From assembly GCF_020905415.1 (NCBI RefSeq), contig NZ_JAJJMP010000001.1, positions 2,367,501-2,431,500 on the forward strand: a stretch of DNA of 64,000 bases, given 5' to 3'. Shown one piece after another: positions 16,759 to 26,473 of this stretch (positions within the stretch are counted from its first letter, which is position 1; each line of letters opens with the position of its first letter). The notes beneath the pieces are model-generated. The model was given only the letters and a program-made list of their open reading frames with translations, was not told where the DNA came from and did no database searches. The stretch is from Myroides oncorhynchi. GTDB lineage: Bacteria > Bacteroidota > Bacteroidia > Flavobacteriales > Flavobacteriaceae. A program made the translations under genes and the position numbers.

Positions 16759-17223
16759 TTAGTTATAGCATTGGGCATGATGTTCTATTTCAAAATTGCA
16801 AGAATTAGCAATAAAGCAAAGTTTGTTGGCTTGGGTATGTAGTTGTAGTGCTAACTCTTTTTGTGATTCATCTTTGATGTATACTATCGGATTTAAAACT
16901 ACTTTGGTTATACGTCCACTGCCATCAGTATTTAGTACTAATGTAGCCTCAGAATTATCTTCATAAGCAAGCACCTCTATATCGTGTTGTTGGCATACGT
17001 ATAAATACGACATCATGTGGCATGATGTAAGGGCACTTAGCAATAAATCTTCAGGATTTAGCAATGTAGGATCTCCTTTAAAGGCTTTGGCTGCTGAAAT
17101 AGATAAAATATCTTTTCCCTCTATTTTGACGGTATGGCTTTTGGCATACATCTTTTTGTTTGAATTTTTTAACTTGTCAGTAGCAACCCAATTTAGGGCA
17201 GCTTTAAAAAGATGTTTGTACAT
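16759..17223 (-). CDS. OsmC family peroxiredoxin-like protein
   Basis: 154 residues. OsmC/Ohr fold signatures are present: GKDILSISAAKAFKGDPTLLNPEDLLLSAL leading to Cys68 in TSCHMMSYL, and a second conserved region with Cys136 and Cys142 (KLCFIANSCNFE). Family members reduce organic hydroperoxides through the two cysteines, in the cytoplasm. Which of Cys136 and Cys142 is the resolving residue is uncertain. It lies between two Fe-S aconitases, which are oxidant-sensitive, but it is on the opposite strand, so no operon link is implied. Confidence 0.85.
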   Translation of the reverse strand: MYKHLFKAALNWVATDKLKNSNKKMYAKSHTVKIEGKDILSISAAKAFKGDPTLLNPEDLLLSALTSCHMMSYLYVCQQHDIEVLAYEDNSEATLVLNTDGSGRITKVVLNPIVYIKDESQKELALQLHTQANKLCFIANSCNFEIEHHAQCYN

Positions 17224-17520
17224 AGTATTTGTTTTAAATAAGATGGAGAATTCACAAATAGCATTTGCTTACCTATATATTTTGGTTAGTGAATTTAGAT
17301 AAGAGATGTGCAACAGCTACCCTTATTAGTTTTATTCAAATTTAAACAAAATACACAACTTAGTATCTTTATGATATTATCCTTAAAGCATTTTTTGTAA
17401 ACTTGTTTTGTTTAAATAGAATCGTTTTAAATATTCTATTTTAACATTTTTATAGAAATTATTTGAATCAAAAATCGCTAAATTGTAAATATAATTTAAT
17501 TGTAAAAAAGAACTTATATT

Positions 17521-19782
17521 ATGGCTTTTGATATTGAAATGATAAAAAAAGTGTACGATAAAATGCCTGACCACGTAGCGAAAGCTCGTGAGATAGTTGG
17601 TCGTCCATTAACACTTTCAGAGAAGATTTTATATACTCATTTATGGGATGGAACACCATCACAATCATTTGAAAGAGGTAAAGACTACGTTGATTTTGCA
17701 CCAGACCGTGTAGCATGTCAAGATGCAACAGCACAGATGGCATTACTACAGTTTATGCATGCTGGAAAAGAGAAAGTAGCTGTACCTACTACAGTACACT
17801 GTGATCACTTGATTCAAGCAAAAGTAGGTGCGTCTGCAGATTTGAAAGTAGCAGAGACACAATCATCTGAGGTGTTTAATTTCTTATCGTCAGTTTCTAA
17901 TAAATATGGTATTGGATTCTGGAAACCAGGAGCAGGTATTATCCACCAAATCGTTTTGGAGAACTATGCTTTCCCTGGAGGATTAATGATCGGTACTGAC
18001 TCACATACTGTGAATGCAGGAGGATTGGGTATGCTAGCTATCGGTGTAGGTGGAGCAGATGCTGTAGATGTTATGTCTGGTATGGCTTGGGAGCTAAAGT
18101 TTCCTAAACTAATTGGGGTGAAGTTAACAGGTAAATTAAACGGTTGGACTGCACCGAAAGATGTGATTCTTAAAGTAGCTGATATCCTTACTGTAAAAGG
18201 AGGAACAGGTGCTATAGTGGAGTATTTCGGAGAAGGAGCTACTTCTATGTCATGTACTGGTAAAGGTACTATCTGTAACATGGGAGCAGAGATAGGAGCG
18301 ACTACTTCTACTTTCGGATATGATGATTCAATGAGAAGATATTTGGCTGCTACAGGTCGTCAAGATGTAGTGGATGCAGCTGATAACGTAGCAGAACACT
18401 TAACAGGTGATGCTGAAGTATATGCTACACCAGAGAAATACTTTGATCAGGTAATAGAGATTAACTTGTCAGAATTAGAACCACATATTAATGGACCATT
18501 TACGCCAGATAGAGGTACTCCTGTTTCAAAAATGAGAGCAGAGGCTGAAGCGAATAGATGGCCATTAAAAGTAGAGTGGGGATTAATCGGATCTTGTACT
18601 AACTCTTCTTACGAAGATATGTCAAGAGCTGCGTCTATTGTAGAGCAAGCAGTTGCTCACGGTATTACGCCTAAAGCAGAGTTCGGTATTAACCCTGGTT
18701 CTGAACAAATCCGTTATACGATAGAAAGAGATGGTATTATCGAGACGTTCGAGAAGATGGGAACTAAGGTGTTTACTAACGCTTGTGGACCATGTATCGG
18801 ACAGTGGGATCGTGAGGGAGCTGATAAACAAGAGAAGAACACTATAGTTCACTCGTTTAACCGTAACTTCTCTAAGCGTGCTGATGGTAACCCTAATACG
18901 CATGCTTTCGTAACATCACCTGAGATGGTAGCTGCGTTAGCGATTGCAGGTGATTTAGGATTTAACCCAATCACGGATACCCTAATCAATGACAATGGGG
19001 AAGAAGTGAAACTACTTCCACCAACAGGAGATGAATTACCAATAAAGGGATTTGATGTTGAGGATCCAGGATATCAAGCACCAGCAGCTGATGGAGCTAG
19101 TATAGCAGTAGAAGTTTCACCTACATCAAGTCGTCTTCAGTTGTTAGAGCCTTTTACAGCTTGGGATGGAAAGAATATTACAGGAGCTAAATTGTTAATT
19201 AAGGCATTTGGTAAGTGTACGACTGACCATATTTCTATGGCTGGACCTTGGTTGCGTTTCCGTGGTCACTTAGATAATATTTCTGACAATATGTTAATTG
19301 GTGCGGAGAATGCTTTCAATCATTTAACGAACAATGTGAAGAATCAATTGACAGGGGAGTATGGACCAGTACCTGCAGTGCAGAGAGCTTATAAAGCAGC
19401 TGGTGTGCCAACTATCGTAGTGGGTGACCAGAATTATGGAGAAGGATCTTCTCGTGAGCACGCTGCTATGGAACCTCGTCACTTAGGAGTAATGGCTGTG
19501 TTAGTAAAATCGTTTGCACGTATCCATGAAACTAACTTGAAGAAACAAGGAATGTTAGCGTTGACATTTGCTAATGAGGCGGATTATGATAAGATTCAAG
19601 AAGATGATACAATCAACTTCTTAGACTTAACTGATTTTGCTCCAGGTAAACAATTGTCTTTAGAGTTTATACACGCTGATGGATCTAAAGATATTATTAA
19701 AGCGAATCACACCTATAATGCAAGTCAAGTAGAGTGGTTTAAAGCTGGTTCTGCATTAAACTTAATTGCAGCTGGTAAGTAA
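17521..19782 (+). CDS. acnA: Aconitate hydratase A (mitochondrial-type)
   Basis: 753 residues, the length of mitochondrial-type aconitase and shorter than the ~890-residue bacterial AcnA. Substrate and cluster motifs: [35 protein letters not shown], the cluster Cys in [12 protein letters not shown], and the pair in [10 protein letters not shown]. The swivel domain is C-terminal ([18 protein letters not shown] with active-site Ser and Arg). It catalyses citrate-isocitrate conversion in the TCA cycle. The enzyme is formally redundant with the AcnB 0.9 kb upstream; in other bacteria the two differ in oxidative-stress stability and growth-phase use. The 297-base upstream gap holds no confident promoter, only a near-match TATCTTTA. 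Confidence 0.93.
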   Translation: MAFDIEMIKKVYDKMPDHVAKAREIVGRPLTLSEKILYTHLWDGTPSQSFERGKDYVDFAPDRVACQDATAQMALLQFMHAGKEKVAVPTTVHCDHLIQAKVGASADLKVAETQSSEVFNFLSSVSNKYGIGFWKPGAGIIHQIVLENYAFPGGLMIGTDSHTVNAGGLGMLAIGVGGADAVDVMSGMAWELKFPKLIGVKLTGKLNGWTAPKDVILKVADILTVKGGTGAIVEYFGEGATSMSCTGKGTICNMGAEIGATTSTFGYDDSMRRYLAATGRQDVVDAADNVAEHLTGDAEVYATPEKYFDQVIEINLSELEPHINGPFTPDRGTPVSKMRAEAEANRWPLKVEWGLIGSCTNSSYEDMSRAASIVEQAVAHGITPKAEFGINPGSEQIRYTIERDGIIETFEKMGTKVFTNACGPCIGQWDREGADKQEKNTIVHSFNRNFSKRADGNPNTHAFVTSPEMVAALAIAGDLGFNPITDTLINDNGEEVKLLPPTGDELPIKGFDVEDPGYQAPAADGASIAVEVSPTSSRLQLLEPFTAWDGKNITGAKLLIKAFGKCTTDHISMAGPWLRFRGHLDNISDNMLIGAENAFNHLTNNVKNQLTGEYGPVPAVQRAYKAAGVPTIVVGDQNYGEGSSREHAAMEPRHLGVMAVLVKSFARIHETNLKKQGMLALTFANEADYDKIQEDDTINFLDLTDFAPGKQLSLEFIHADGSKDIIKANHTYNASQVEWFKAGSALNLIAAGK

Positions 19783-19801
19783 TCACAATAGTTATAAATA
19801 G

Positions 19802-19831
19802 AAAAGGGTATCCACAGGGATACCCTTTTTT
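19802..19831 (+). terminator. acnA terminator
   Basis: Perfect 12-bp stem AAAAGGGTATCC / GGATACCCTTTT with a 4-base loop and T-run, 19 bases after the stop. Confidence 0.9.
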
Positions 19832-19872
19832 CATTTATAGCAATTAGAAGATTAGTTTTGTTTTGAAATATT

Positions 19873-19880
19873 TAACTTTG
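19873..19880 (+). promoter_or_regulatory. Candidate -7 element for the permease gene
   Basis: TAACTTTG (TAnnTTTG), 32 bases before the ATG at 19913. TTTG motifs upstream are too close for a standard -33. Confidence 0.5.
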
Positions 19881-19912
19881 TGTGAAGTTAATTACACAAC
19901 AACAAGTAAATA

Positions 19913-21223
19913 ATGAATCAGATAGAAGAAAAAAAGATTGTCTTAGCAGTTGATGAAAAACCAAAGTTAGGACAGTGGATATTATTGAGCATACAGCATC
20001 TGTTTGCTATGTTTGGAGCGACTGTTTTAGTGCCTACTTTAACAGGTATGAATCCTGCGATAGCGCTTATCTCAAGTGGTATAGGTACACTAGTGTTTAT
20101 CTTTATAACACGTGGTAAAGTACCCTCATATTTAGGTTCTTCATTTGCCTTTATTAATCCCATTATTGCAATGAAGGCTTTAGAAGCAGATCCCACTTCG
20201 GGTATGCCTGTTGGGAGTTTCTTAGTTGGAAGTTTCTTGGTAGGAGTAGTGTATTCATTAGTAGCGTTATTGATTGCAAAAGCTGGTACAGGTTGGCTGA
20301 TGAAGTTATTACCTCCTATTGTAGTAGGGCCAGTGATTATGGTTATCGGACTAGGACTTGCAAGTACAGCAGTAGGGATGGTTACTAATAATCCACAAGG
20401 CGAATATGACTTAACATATGTGATGATTGGGTTAGTTACGCTAACGATTACTATTATTGCAGCGATATTTACAAGAGGTTTTTTAAGTGTAATACCTGTA
20501 TTAGTTGGTATAGTAGGAGGATATTGTTTCTCTGCAATTATGGGTGTAGTTCACTTTGAAAAAGTAGTTGAAGCGAACTGGTTTGAAGTACCTAATTTTA
20601 TGGTTCCCTTCGTTCATTATGAACCGTCTGTTTCTTGGTATGTTATTCTATTGATGTTACCAGTAGCTATTGTTCCTATTGCAGAGCATATAGGGCATCA
20701 GTTAGTATTGAGTAAGGTTATAGATAAAGACTTGATTAAAAATCCAGGATTAGACAAAAGTATGTTGGGAGATGGAGTAGCGACTATGCTTGCTTCGTTA
20801 ATCGGTGGACCTCCTAATACTACCTATGGAGAGAATATAGGGGTATTAGCGATTACGCGTGCTTTTAGTATTTACGTATTTATTGGAGCAGCGTGCTTTG
20901 CTATCATATTCGGTTTTTGTGGAAAGATAGCAACCTTATTAAGTACTATTCCCTCACCTGTAATGGGCGGAGTATCTATCTTGTTATTTGGTATCATAGC
21001 ATCAAGTGGATTGAGAATGCTAGTAGAGAATAATATTGATTTTAAAGTAAAGCGAAATCTTATTATATCATCTGTTATCTTAATTATTGGTATCGGTGGA
21101 GCAGCTATCCACATTGGAGAACTGTTCTCTTTAGAAGGGATGGCATTGGCTTCTATTATTGGAATAGTATTAAATGTGGTGTTGCCAGGAAGAAAAGATA
21201 TTGACTTTGATGATATGTTTTAG
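19913..21223 (+). CDS. Uracil/xanthine permease (NCS2 family)
   Basis: 436 residues with about 12-14 hydrophobic spans. NCS2 signatures: an N-terminal QHLFAMFGATVLVPTLTG (UraA-like), the substrate-site glutamates in VAIVPIAEHIGHQLVLSK and GGPPNTTYGENIGVLAITR. It imports a nucleobase, most likely uracil by resemblance to UraA, with protons across the inner membrane. Xanthine specificity cannot be excluded. It probably forms its own unit, 78 bases upstream of the TlpA-like gene, with no clear terminator between them. Confidence 0.88.
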   Translation: MNQIEEKKIVLAVDEKPKLGQWILLSIQHLFAMFGATVLVPTLTGMNPAIALISSGIGTLVFIFITRGKVPSYLGSSFAFINPIIAMKALEADPTSGMPVGSFLVGSFLVGVVYSLVALLIAKAGTGWLMKLLPPIVVGPVIMVIGLGLASTAVGMVTNNPQGEYDLTYVMIGLVTLTITIIAAIFTRGFLSVIPVLVGIVGGYCFSAIMGVVHFEKVVEANWFEVPNFMVPFVHYEPSVSWYVILLMLPVAIVPIAEHIGHQLVLSKVIDKDLIKNPGLDKSMLGDGVATMLASLIGGPPNTTYGENIGVLAITRAFSIYVFIGAACFAIIFGFCGKIATLLSTIPSPVMGGVSILLFGIIASSGLRMLVENNIDFKVKRNLIISSVILIIGIGGAAIHIGELFSLEGMALASIIGIVLNVVLPGRKDIDFDDMF

Positions 21224-21301
21224 AATAGTTTATCGTTCTACCCTCTTTGTTTTAGTTTATAATTGTTCTATATTTATTGAGTTGTTTAAGGATATTTAAG
21301 T

Positions 21302-21871
21302 ATGAGTGAAAAAAGCAAAAGTAAAAAGGGGTGGCTATCAAATCTTATTTTTATAGTTATACTCGGAGTAGTTTTGTTTACGCCTGTGGGGACAGGTATT
21401 AAGGTATGGCTTAATCGATTATTAGCGATGAGTCCCACTTTAGAAAAAGTAAGCGAGCAGAAAAAGGTTAATTATGAGTCATGGCAGTTAGTCGATGAAA
21501 AAGGAGAGATCTTTGATTTTGATAAAGTCAAAGGAAAGGTTGTCGTTATTAATTTTTGGGCAACATGGTGTCCTCCTTGTATCGCTGAGAAACCAAGCTT
21601 TCAGGAATTATATAATGATTATAAGAACAAAGTTGTCTTCTTATTTGTTACAACTGATTCACCTGATAAAGTAAAAACGTTTAAAGAAAAGAATAATTCG
21701 ACTTTGCCTATCTACTATCAGAAGAGTGCAGCTCCGGCAGTATTATTCTCTGAGTCTATACCGGCCTCTTATGTCATAGATAAAAAAGGTAATATTGTCG
21801 TTCGCAAGTTCCGTGCAGCAGACTGGAATAGCTCTAAGTTTAGAGTATCACTAGATGAACTATTGAAGTAA
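21302..21871 (+). CDS. TlpA-like membrane-anchored thioredoxin
   Basis: 189 residues. A single N-terminal membrane anchor at about residues 11-30 is followed by a thioredoxin fold with WATWCPPC (Cys90, Cys93), preceded by GKVVVINF, and the cis-Pro region SIPASYVIDKKGNIV. The WCPPC centre and the anchor fit TlpA/ResA-type oxidoreductases, which reduce disulfides in the periplasm, for example in cytochrome c maturation or for metalloprotein assembly. No cytochrome biogenesis genes lie nearby, so the client is unknown. Confidence 0.87.
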   Translation: MSEKSKSKKGWLSNLIFIVILGVVLFTPVGTGIKVWLNRLLAMSPTLEKVSEQKKVNYESWQLVDEKGEIFDFDKVKGKVVVINFWATWCPPCIAEKPSFQELYNDYKNKVVFLFVTTDSPDKVKTFKEKNNSTLPIYYQKSAAPAVLFSESIPASYVIDKKGNIVVRKFRAADWNSSKFRVSLDELLK

Positions 21872-21888
21872 TAAATATAATTAGAATA

Positions 21889-21934
21889 AACAAAGCCTTA
21901 TAAGATTACTTTCTTATAAGGCTTTGTTATTTTG
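21889..21934 (+). terminator. Terminator after the TlpA-like gene
   Basis: 17-bp perfect stem (AACAAAGCCTTATAAGA and complement) with a 6-base loop. A modest T-rich tail follows. Confidence 0.85.
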
Positions 21935-22002
21935 TATAAGGATTAATAGTTACAGAATAGTCAAGTGACTACAAGCTATTATAATGTTTTATTACATGGC
22001 AC

Positions 22003-22034
22003 AAAAAAAGTCCAGCAGATGCTGGACTTTTTAA
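22003..22034 (-). terminator. GAPDH gene terminator
   Basis: Stem AAAAGTCCAGCA / TGCTGGACTTTT with a very short loop and a T-run on the minus strand, 22 bases after the gap stop codon. Confidence 0.9.
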
Positions 22035-22055
22035 TATCTATAAATTTCTAACCTA

Positions 22056-23504
22056 CTAATAGTAAGTATAACGTCTTACTTGAGCAACATACTTAGCTAG
22101 GCGGATAACTTGGTGGCTATAACCATACTCATTATCATACCATACATACATTACTACATTTTTACCATCAGCAGATACGATAGTAGCTTTGCTATCAAAG
22201 ATAGATGGAGCAGAAGTACCTACGATATCAGATGATACTAATTCGTTGTTGATAGAGTATTTGATTTGCTCTACTAAGTCTCCATTAAGAGCAGCATTAC
22301 GCATAACCTCATTTAACTCTTCAACTGAAGTCTCTTTGCTTACTTCTAAGTTTAATACTACTAATGATCCATTAGGTACTGGTACACGGATAGCGTTAGA
22401 TGTTAATTTACCAGCTAATGATGGTAAAGCTTTGGCTACAGCACTTCCTGCACCTGTCTCAGTAATAACCATGTTTAATGCAGCAGCTCTACCACGACGG
22501 TATTTCTTATGCATGTTATCTACTAAGTTTTGGTCATTTGTATAAGCGTGGATAGTCTCTAAGTGTCCCTTTACTACACCGAAGTTATCTTCCATAACCT
22601 TAAGGATTGGTGTGATAGCATTTGTAGTACAAGATGCTGCAGACCATATATCCACTTGGCTTGGATCATACTCAGTATGGTTAACACCGTGTACGATATT
22701 TGGAACACCTTTACCTGGAGCAGTTAATAATACTTTAGAAGCACCTACTGAAGACAAGTGACGTCTAAGTGCTTCTTCTGTTGTAAATGCACCTGTATTA
22801 TCAATAATTAAAGCATTATCAATATCATATTGTGTATAGTCTATTTCTTCTGGAGTACCAGCAGAAATCATGTGTACAGTAGTACCATTGATGATTAAAG
22901 CGTTATTCTCTGGATCAGCGATAACTGAACCTTCAAAGTCTCCATGTACTGAATCATATTTTAGTAAAGAAGCACGTTTTTCTAAAAGAACTGCATCGTT
23001 TTTATCACGAGTTACAATTGCTCTTAAACGCATTTGTTGTCCTTTACCGATTTTGTTCATTAACTCACGAGCTAATAAACGACCGATACGACCAAAACCG
23101 TAAAGTACTACATCCTTAGGAACTAGCTCTTCTGTTTCTTTAGCATCTTTTAGTTTAGCTACAACAAATTCTAATGCATTGCTGTATTTGTTGTCTTCTA
23201 AGTGATATTCGTAAGTTAGACGACCGATGTCGATTCTAGAAGGTGGTAAGTCAGCTCTTTGAATCGCCTCAGCTATTTCTACAGAATCAAAAATGTTGAT
23301 TGGTTTTCCAACAAATTTAGCTGCATATTCATGTAAGTTAATAATATCGCTAACGCTGCGGTCAATAAGTTGATTACGGAACATTAATAGCTCTATAGAC
23401 TTGTCGTACCATAGGTCACTAATGATCTTAATGAACTCGACGCAAGCTTTTCTGCGATCTGCTTGAAAAGCTAATTCTTTTTCGTAAAGACTAGTATTTT
23501 TCAT
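22056..23504 (-). CDS. Glyceraldehyde-3-phosphate dehydrogenase, extended form
   Basis: 482 residues, about 140 more than classic GAPDH. Residues 1-128 are an N-terminal helical extension. The NAD(P)-binding Rossmann fold starts at VVLYGFGRIGRLLARE (about 132). The catalytic Cys292 sits in WSAASCTTNAITP and His319 in ETIHAYTNDQ. The C-terminal YDNEYGYSHQVIRLAKYV is typical. It oxidises glyceraldehyde-3-phosphate to 1,3-bisphosphoglycerate or works in reverse. Extended GAPDHs of this kind are known in Bacteroidota and some Proteobacteria; the role of the extension is not established, and it could favour gluconeogenesis (inference). Single-gene unit. Confidence 0.92.
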   Translation of the reverse strand: MKNTSLYEKELAFQADRRKACVEFIKIISDLWYDKSIELLMFRNQLIDRSVSDIINLHEYAAKFVGKPINIFDSVEIAEAIQRADLPPSRIDIGRLTYEYHLEDNKYSNALEFVVAKLKDAKETEELVPKDVVLYGFGRIGRLLARELMNKIGKGQQMRLRAIVTRDKNDAVLLEKRASLLKYDSVHGDFEGSVIADPENNALIINGTTVHMISAGTPEEIDYTQYDIDNALIIDNTGAFTTEEALRRHLSSVGASKVLLTAPGKGVPNIVHGVNHTEYDPSQVDIWSAASCTTNAITPILKVMEDNFGVVKGHLETIHAYTNDQNLVDNMHKKYRRGRAAALNMVITETGAGSAVAKALPSLAGKLTSNAIRVPVPNGSLVVLNLEVSKETSVEELNEVMRNAALNGDLVEQIKYSINNELVSSDIVGTSAPSIFDSKATIVSADGKNVVMYVWYDNEYGYSHQVIRLAKYVAQVRRYTYY

Positions 23505-23617
23505 ATATTAAATTGTGTTGTGATAAATTACTGCAAAAGTCTGTTTTTTTAATGAATTAATCAAGTTGCAAAGTTTAAAAAGCACTTTTTCGTGTTTTTA
23601 TTGGGTGAACCGTATGA

Positions 23618-25018
23618 TTATATTAGTAAACGTAAATATTCCCCATTTTTATTCACTAAAGTGATCTTTATTTTTTGTTTTTGATTAACCTGACTTAGTA
23701 TATTTTTCACTTGATTCACATTTGTTATTTTAATATCATTGATTGAGAGGAGAATACTACCTAATAATTCCTCCTTATACTTGTCATAATCACTGTCCAT
23801 TAGTTTAGTTATTTTAAGGCCATAACTGATATTCCATTCCTCTTTATCAGAAGCATCTAGTTCTTGAAGTTCGATTCCTCTTAACTCTATTTTACGAGCT
23901 TCACTTTTCCCTAAAGTTACAGTTGTTGCTAATGCTTTGTTATTTCGTATATATTCTATTTCGACTTTATCACCAGGGCGTTTAGTGTTAATGATAGAAC
24001 GCAAATCCACAAAGGTTTTGATGTCCTTATTGTTGATTTTTGTGATAATGTCACCTTTTCTGATATCGGCATTAGCTGCACCAGAGTTTGAGATAATCTC
24101 TTCTACTAAGAAGCCATATTGGTTATCTTTTACCCTTAATTGTGAATTCATTTGTGGTGTTAATTCATATCCTGATACGCCCAATGAAGCATTTTGGACA
24201 TTACCATATTCTAATAGATCCTCTACTATTTTGCGTGTAACATTAGATGGTACAGCAAAGGCGTAACCTACATACGCCCCTGTATTAGAAGAAATCATTG
24301 TATTAATACCAATAAGTTCACCCCTTGTATTTACTAGTGCACCACCACTGTTACCTGGGTTTATCGCCGCATCAGTTTGTATAAACGATTGAATACCCGT
24401 TTGTGAGAGATTACGTGCTTTAGCAGATATAATTCCTGCAGTTACAGTAGATGTTAAGTTATAAGGGTTTCCTACAGCGAGAACCCATTCACCTAGCTGG
24501 ATATCATCAGAATCCCCGAATACCATGTATTGTAGTTTTTCTTTTGGTTCTATTTTTAACAGTGCGATATCCATTTCTTTATCTGTACCGATAAGCTTTG
24601 CTTTATAAGTCTCGTTATTTGATAAAGTTACCTCTAACTGAGAAGAGTTAGCGATCACATGATTATTAGTAACGATGTATCCATCTTCAGTAATAATCAC
24701 ACCAGACCCAGTACCTATCTGTGGTCTAGGTTCTTGTTTATAACCATAGAATAATTCCATAATAGAACTAGATCTAGCTGATACATAGCTGAGGTTTTTA
24801 ACATGGACTACGGTGTTAACCGTATTTTCAGCTGCTTGGGTAAAGTCAATAGCTCCATTAAGAATAGGAGAATTATTTGGATTAGACAGTCTTAAAGTAG
24901 CATCATTTGCTGCAATATTATCTATAATTGATTGGTTTTCAAAAAAGTATTTATAACCAGCCAATGTCATACTTCCGCTTAATAAACAAATTAAAAAAAC
25001 ACTTAAAATCTTTTTCAT
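23618..25018 (-). CDS. DegP/HtrA family serine protease-chaperone
   Basis: 466 residues from the ATG at 25018 (MKKILSVFLICLLSGSM), giving a signal peptide. A longer reading from 25111 is rejected because it hides the signal. The trypsin-like domain (about 60-260) has the triad His120 (TNNHVIA), Asp150 (DMDIALLKI) and Ser224 (NPGNSGGALV). PDZ1 is at about 285-375 (GFLVEEIISNSGAANADIRKGD). A weaker PDZ2 ends the protein. It degrades or refolds damaged envelope proteins in the periplasm. Divergent from dapF, and not next to the ECF sigma cassette. Two PDZ domains favour DegP/DegQ over DegS. Confidence 0.92.
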   Translation of the reverse strand: MKKILSVFLICLLSGSMTLAGYKYFFENQSIIDNIAANDATLRLSNPNNSPILNGAIDFTQAAENTVNTVVHVKNLSYVSARSSSIMELFYGYKQEPRPQIGTGSGVIITEDGYIVTNNHVIANSSQLEVTLSNNETYKAKLIGTDKEMDIALLKIEPKEKLQYMVFGDSDDIQLGEWVLAVGNPYNLTSTVTAGIISAKARNLSQTGIQSFIQTDAAINPGNSGGALVNTRGELIGINTMISSNTGAYVGYAFAVPSNVTRKIVEDLLEYGNVQNASLGVSGYELTPQMNSQLRVKDNQYGFLVEEIISNSGAANADIRKGDIITKINNKDIKTFVDLRSIINTKRPGDKVEIEYIRNNKALATTVTLGKSEARKIELRGIELQELDASDKEEWNISYGLKITKLMDSDYDKYKEELLGSILLSINDIKITNVNQVKNILSQVNQKQKIKITLVNKNGEYLRLLI

Positions 25019-25152
25019 ACATACATTTATTAAAATTACATAATTAAAATTAATAATTATGTAATCGAATAAAAAGATGTTTAACCAACAGTTAACAAGC
25101 TGTTTTAACAATCATTATTCGTATTTTTACGTCTTTAAGTAAGATAAGTTAT

Positions 25153-25935
25153 ATGTTGAGATTTTATAAATACCAAGGAACAGGTAATGACTTTGTGATG
25201 ATAGATAACCGTACAGATTTTTTTCCAAAGCAGGATAAAGAACTGGTAGCACATTTATGCCATAGACGTTTTGGTGTAGGTGGTGATGGATTGATTTTAT
25301 TAGAAGAGGCAGATGGATATGACTTTAGAATGGGATACTATAATGCTGATGGTAGTGAGAGCACGATGTGTGGAAATGGTGGGAGATGTCTTGTTGCGTT
25401 TGCTAAGCAATTAAAAATAATTGAAGATAAATGTCGTTTTATAGCTATAGATGGTGAGCACTTAGCAACAGTTAATTTGGATGAGACAATAAGTTTACAA
25501 ATGATAGATGTATCTGATATTAGAATTGAGAACAAATTTAGCTTTTTAAATACTGGATCGCCACACCATGTACAAGTGGTAAGGGAGTTAAGCAGATATG
25601 ATGTCTATAATAGAGGACGTGATATAAGAGAAAGTGCCTTATATAGTCCAGGAGGAACGAATGTCAACTTCGTAGAGCAAGAGGGGCCTAATCACTTTAG
25701 AATACGCACATTCGAGCGTGGGGTAGAAGATGAGACCTTATCATGTGGTACAGGTGCTACTGCTGTAGCTATCTCTATGTATGCTCAAGGTAGATGTGAT
25801 GATAAGCATATCAAGATAGATGTAGAGGGTGGAAATCTGACAGTTAGCTTTGATACTGAGGATGGTCAGAAGTTTAAGAATGTATTATTAAGTGGGCCTG
25901 CCAAATTAGTTTTTGAAGGAACAATAGAAATTTAA
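25153..25935 (+). CDS. dapF: Diaminopimelate epimerase
   Basis: 260 residues. FYKYQGTGNDFVMIDNR opens the protein. The two active-site cysteines are Cys73 in TMCGNGGRC and Cys198 in LSCGTGATAVA, at the mirror-image positions expected in the two alpha/beta domains. It converts LL-diaminopimelate to meso-diaminopimelate for lysine and peptidoglycan. First gene of a tight operon: the GNAT gene starts 5 bases after its stop, and mltG 8 bases after that, linking precursor supply to glycan-strand termination. Confidence 0.96.
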   Translation: MLRFYKYQGTGNDFVMIDNRTDFFPKQDKELVAHLCHRRFGVGGDGLILLEEADGYDFRMGYYNADGSESTMCGNGGRCLVAFAKQLKIIEDKCRFIAIDGEHLATVNLDETISLQMIDVSDIRIENKFSFLNTGSPHHVQVVRELSRYDVYNRGRDIRESALYSPGGTNVNFVEQEGPNHFRIRTFERGVEDETLSCGTGATAVAISMYAQGRCDDKHIKIDVEGGNLTVSFDTEDGQKFKNVLLSGPAKLVFEGTIEI

Positions 25936-25940
25936 AAAAG

Positions 25941-26465
25941 ATGTTACATATTCGTGGGAATACTATATTTTTACGTGCTTTAGAGCCTGAAGATTTAGAG
26001 TTCATCTATCAGATAGAAAACAATGTTGATTTATGGAAGGTGAGTAATACAATCACTCCATATAGTCGATTCTTGATTCGTCAGTATCTAGAGAATGCAC
26101 ATCTCGATATCTATGAAGTTAAACAATTGCGGTTAGTGATTTGCAACATAGATACTGAAGAAGTATTGGGGTTAATAGATTTGTTTGAATTTGACCCTAA
26201 GAATAATAGAGCAGGAGTCGGTATTGTTATCCAGTCTCCTGATGATAGAGGAAAAGGAACGGGGTCAGAAGCGTTAGAATTAGTGATTAATTACAGTAGA
26301 GAAGTATTAGGGTTGCATCAACTTTATGCGAACATATCCGTAGATAATCAATCTAGTTTAAAGCTATTCGAAAAGAATGGTTTTACATTAGTGGGAATAA
26401 AGAAAGACTGGGAGAGAGTAGGTAATGTCTATATAGACGAAGCATTATATCAATTATTATTTTAA
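25941..26465 (+). CDS. GNAT N-acetyltransferase (RimJ/RimL/SpeG-like)
   Basis: 174 residues. The fold elements of RimL/SpeG-type acetyltransferases are seen: LRALEPEDLEFIYQIEN at the start, acetyl-CoA loop region VIQSPDDRGKGTGSEALELV (about 92-111), and HQLYANISVDNQSSLKLFEKNGF near the end. It moves an acetyl group from acetyl-CoA to an amine: a polyamine, a protein N-terminus or an amino sugar. The substrate cannot be read. It sits between dapF and mltG with gaps of 5 and 8 bases, so it is cotranscribed and perhaps linked to the cell wall (inference). Confidence 0.85.
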   Translation: MLHIRGNTIFLRALEPEDLEFIYQIENNVDLWKVSNTITPYSRFLIRQYLENAHLDIYEVKQLRLVICNIDTEEVLGLIDLFEFDPKNNRAGVGIVIQSPDDRGKGTGSEALELVINYSREVLGLHQLYANISVDNQSSLKLFEKNGFTLVGIKKDWERVGNVYIDEALYQLLF

Positions 26466-26473
26466 ATCGAATT

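Noticed and set aside
25019..25111. Longer N-terminus for the DegP-like protease
   Set aside because: It would bury the signal peptide that starts at the ATG 25018.
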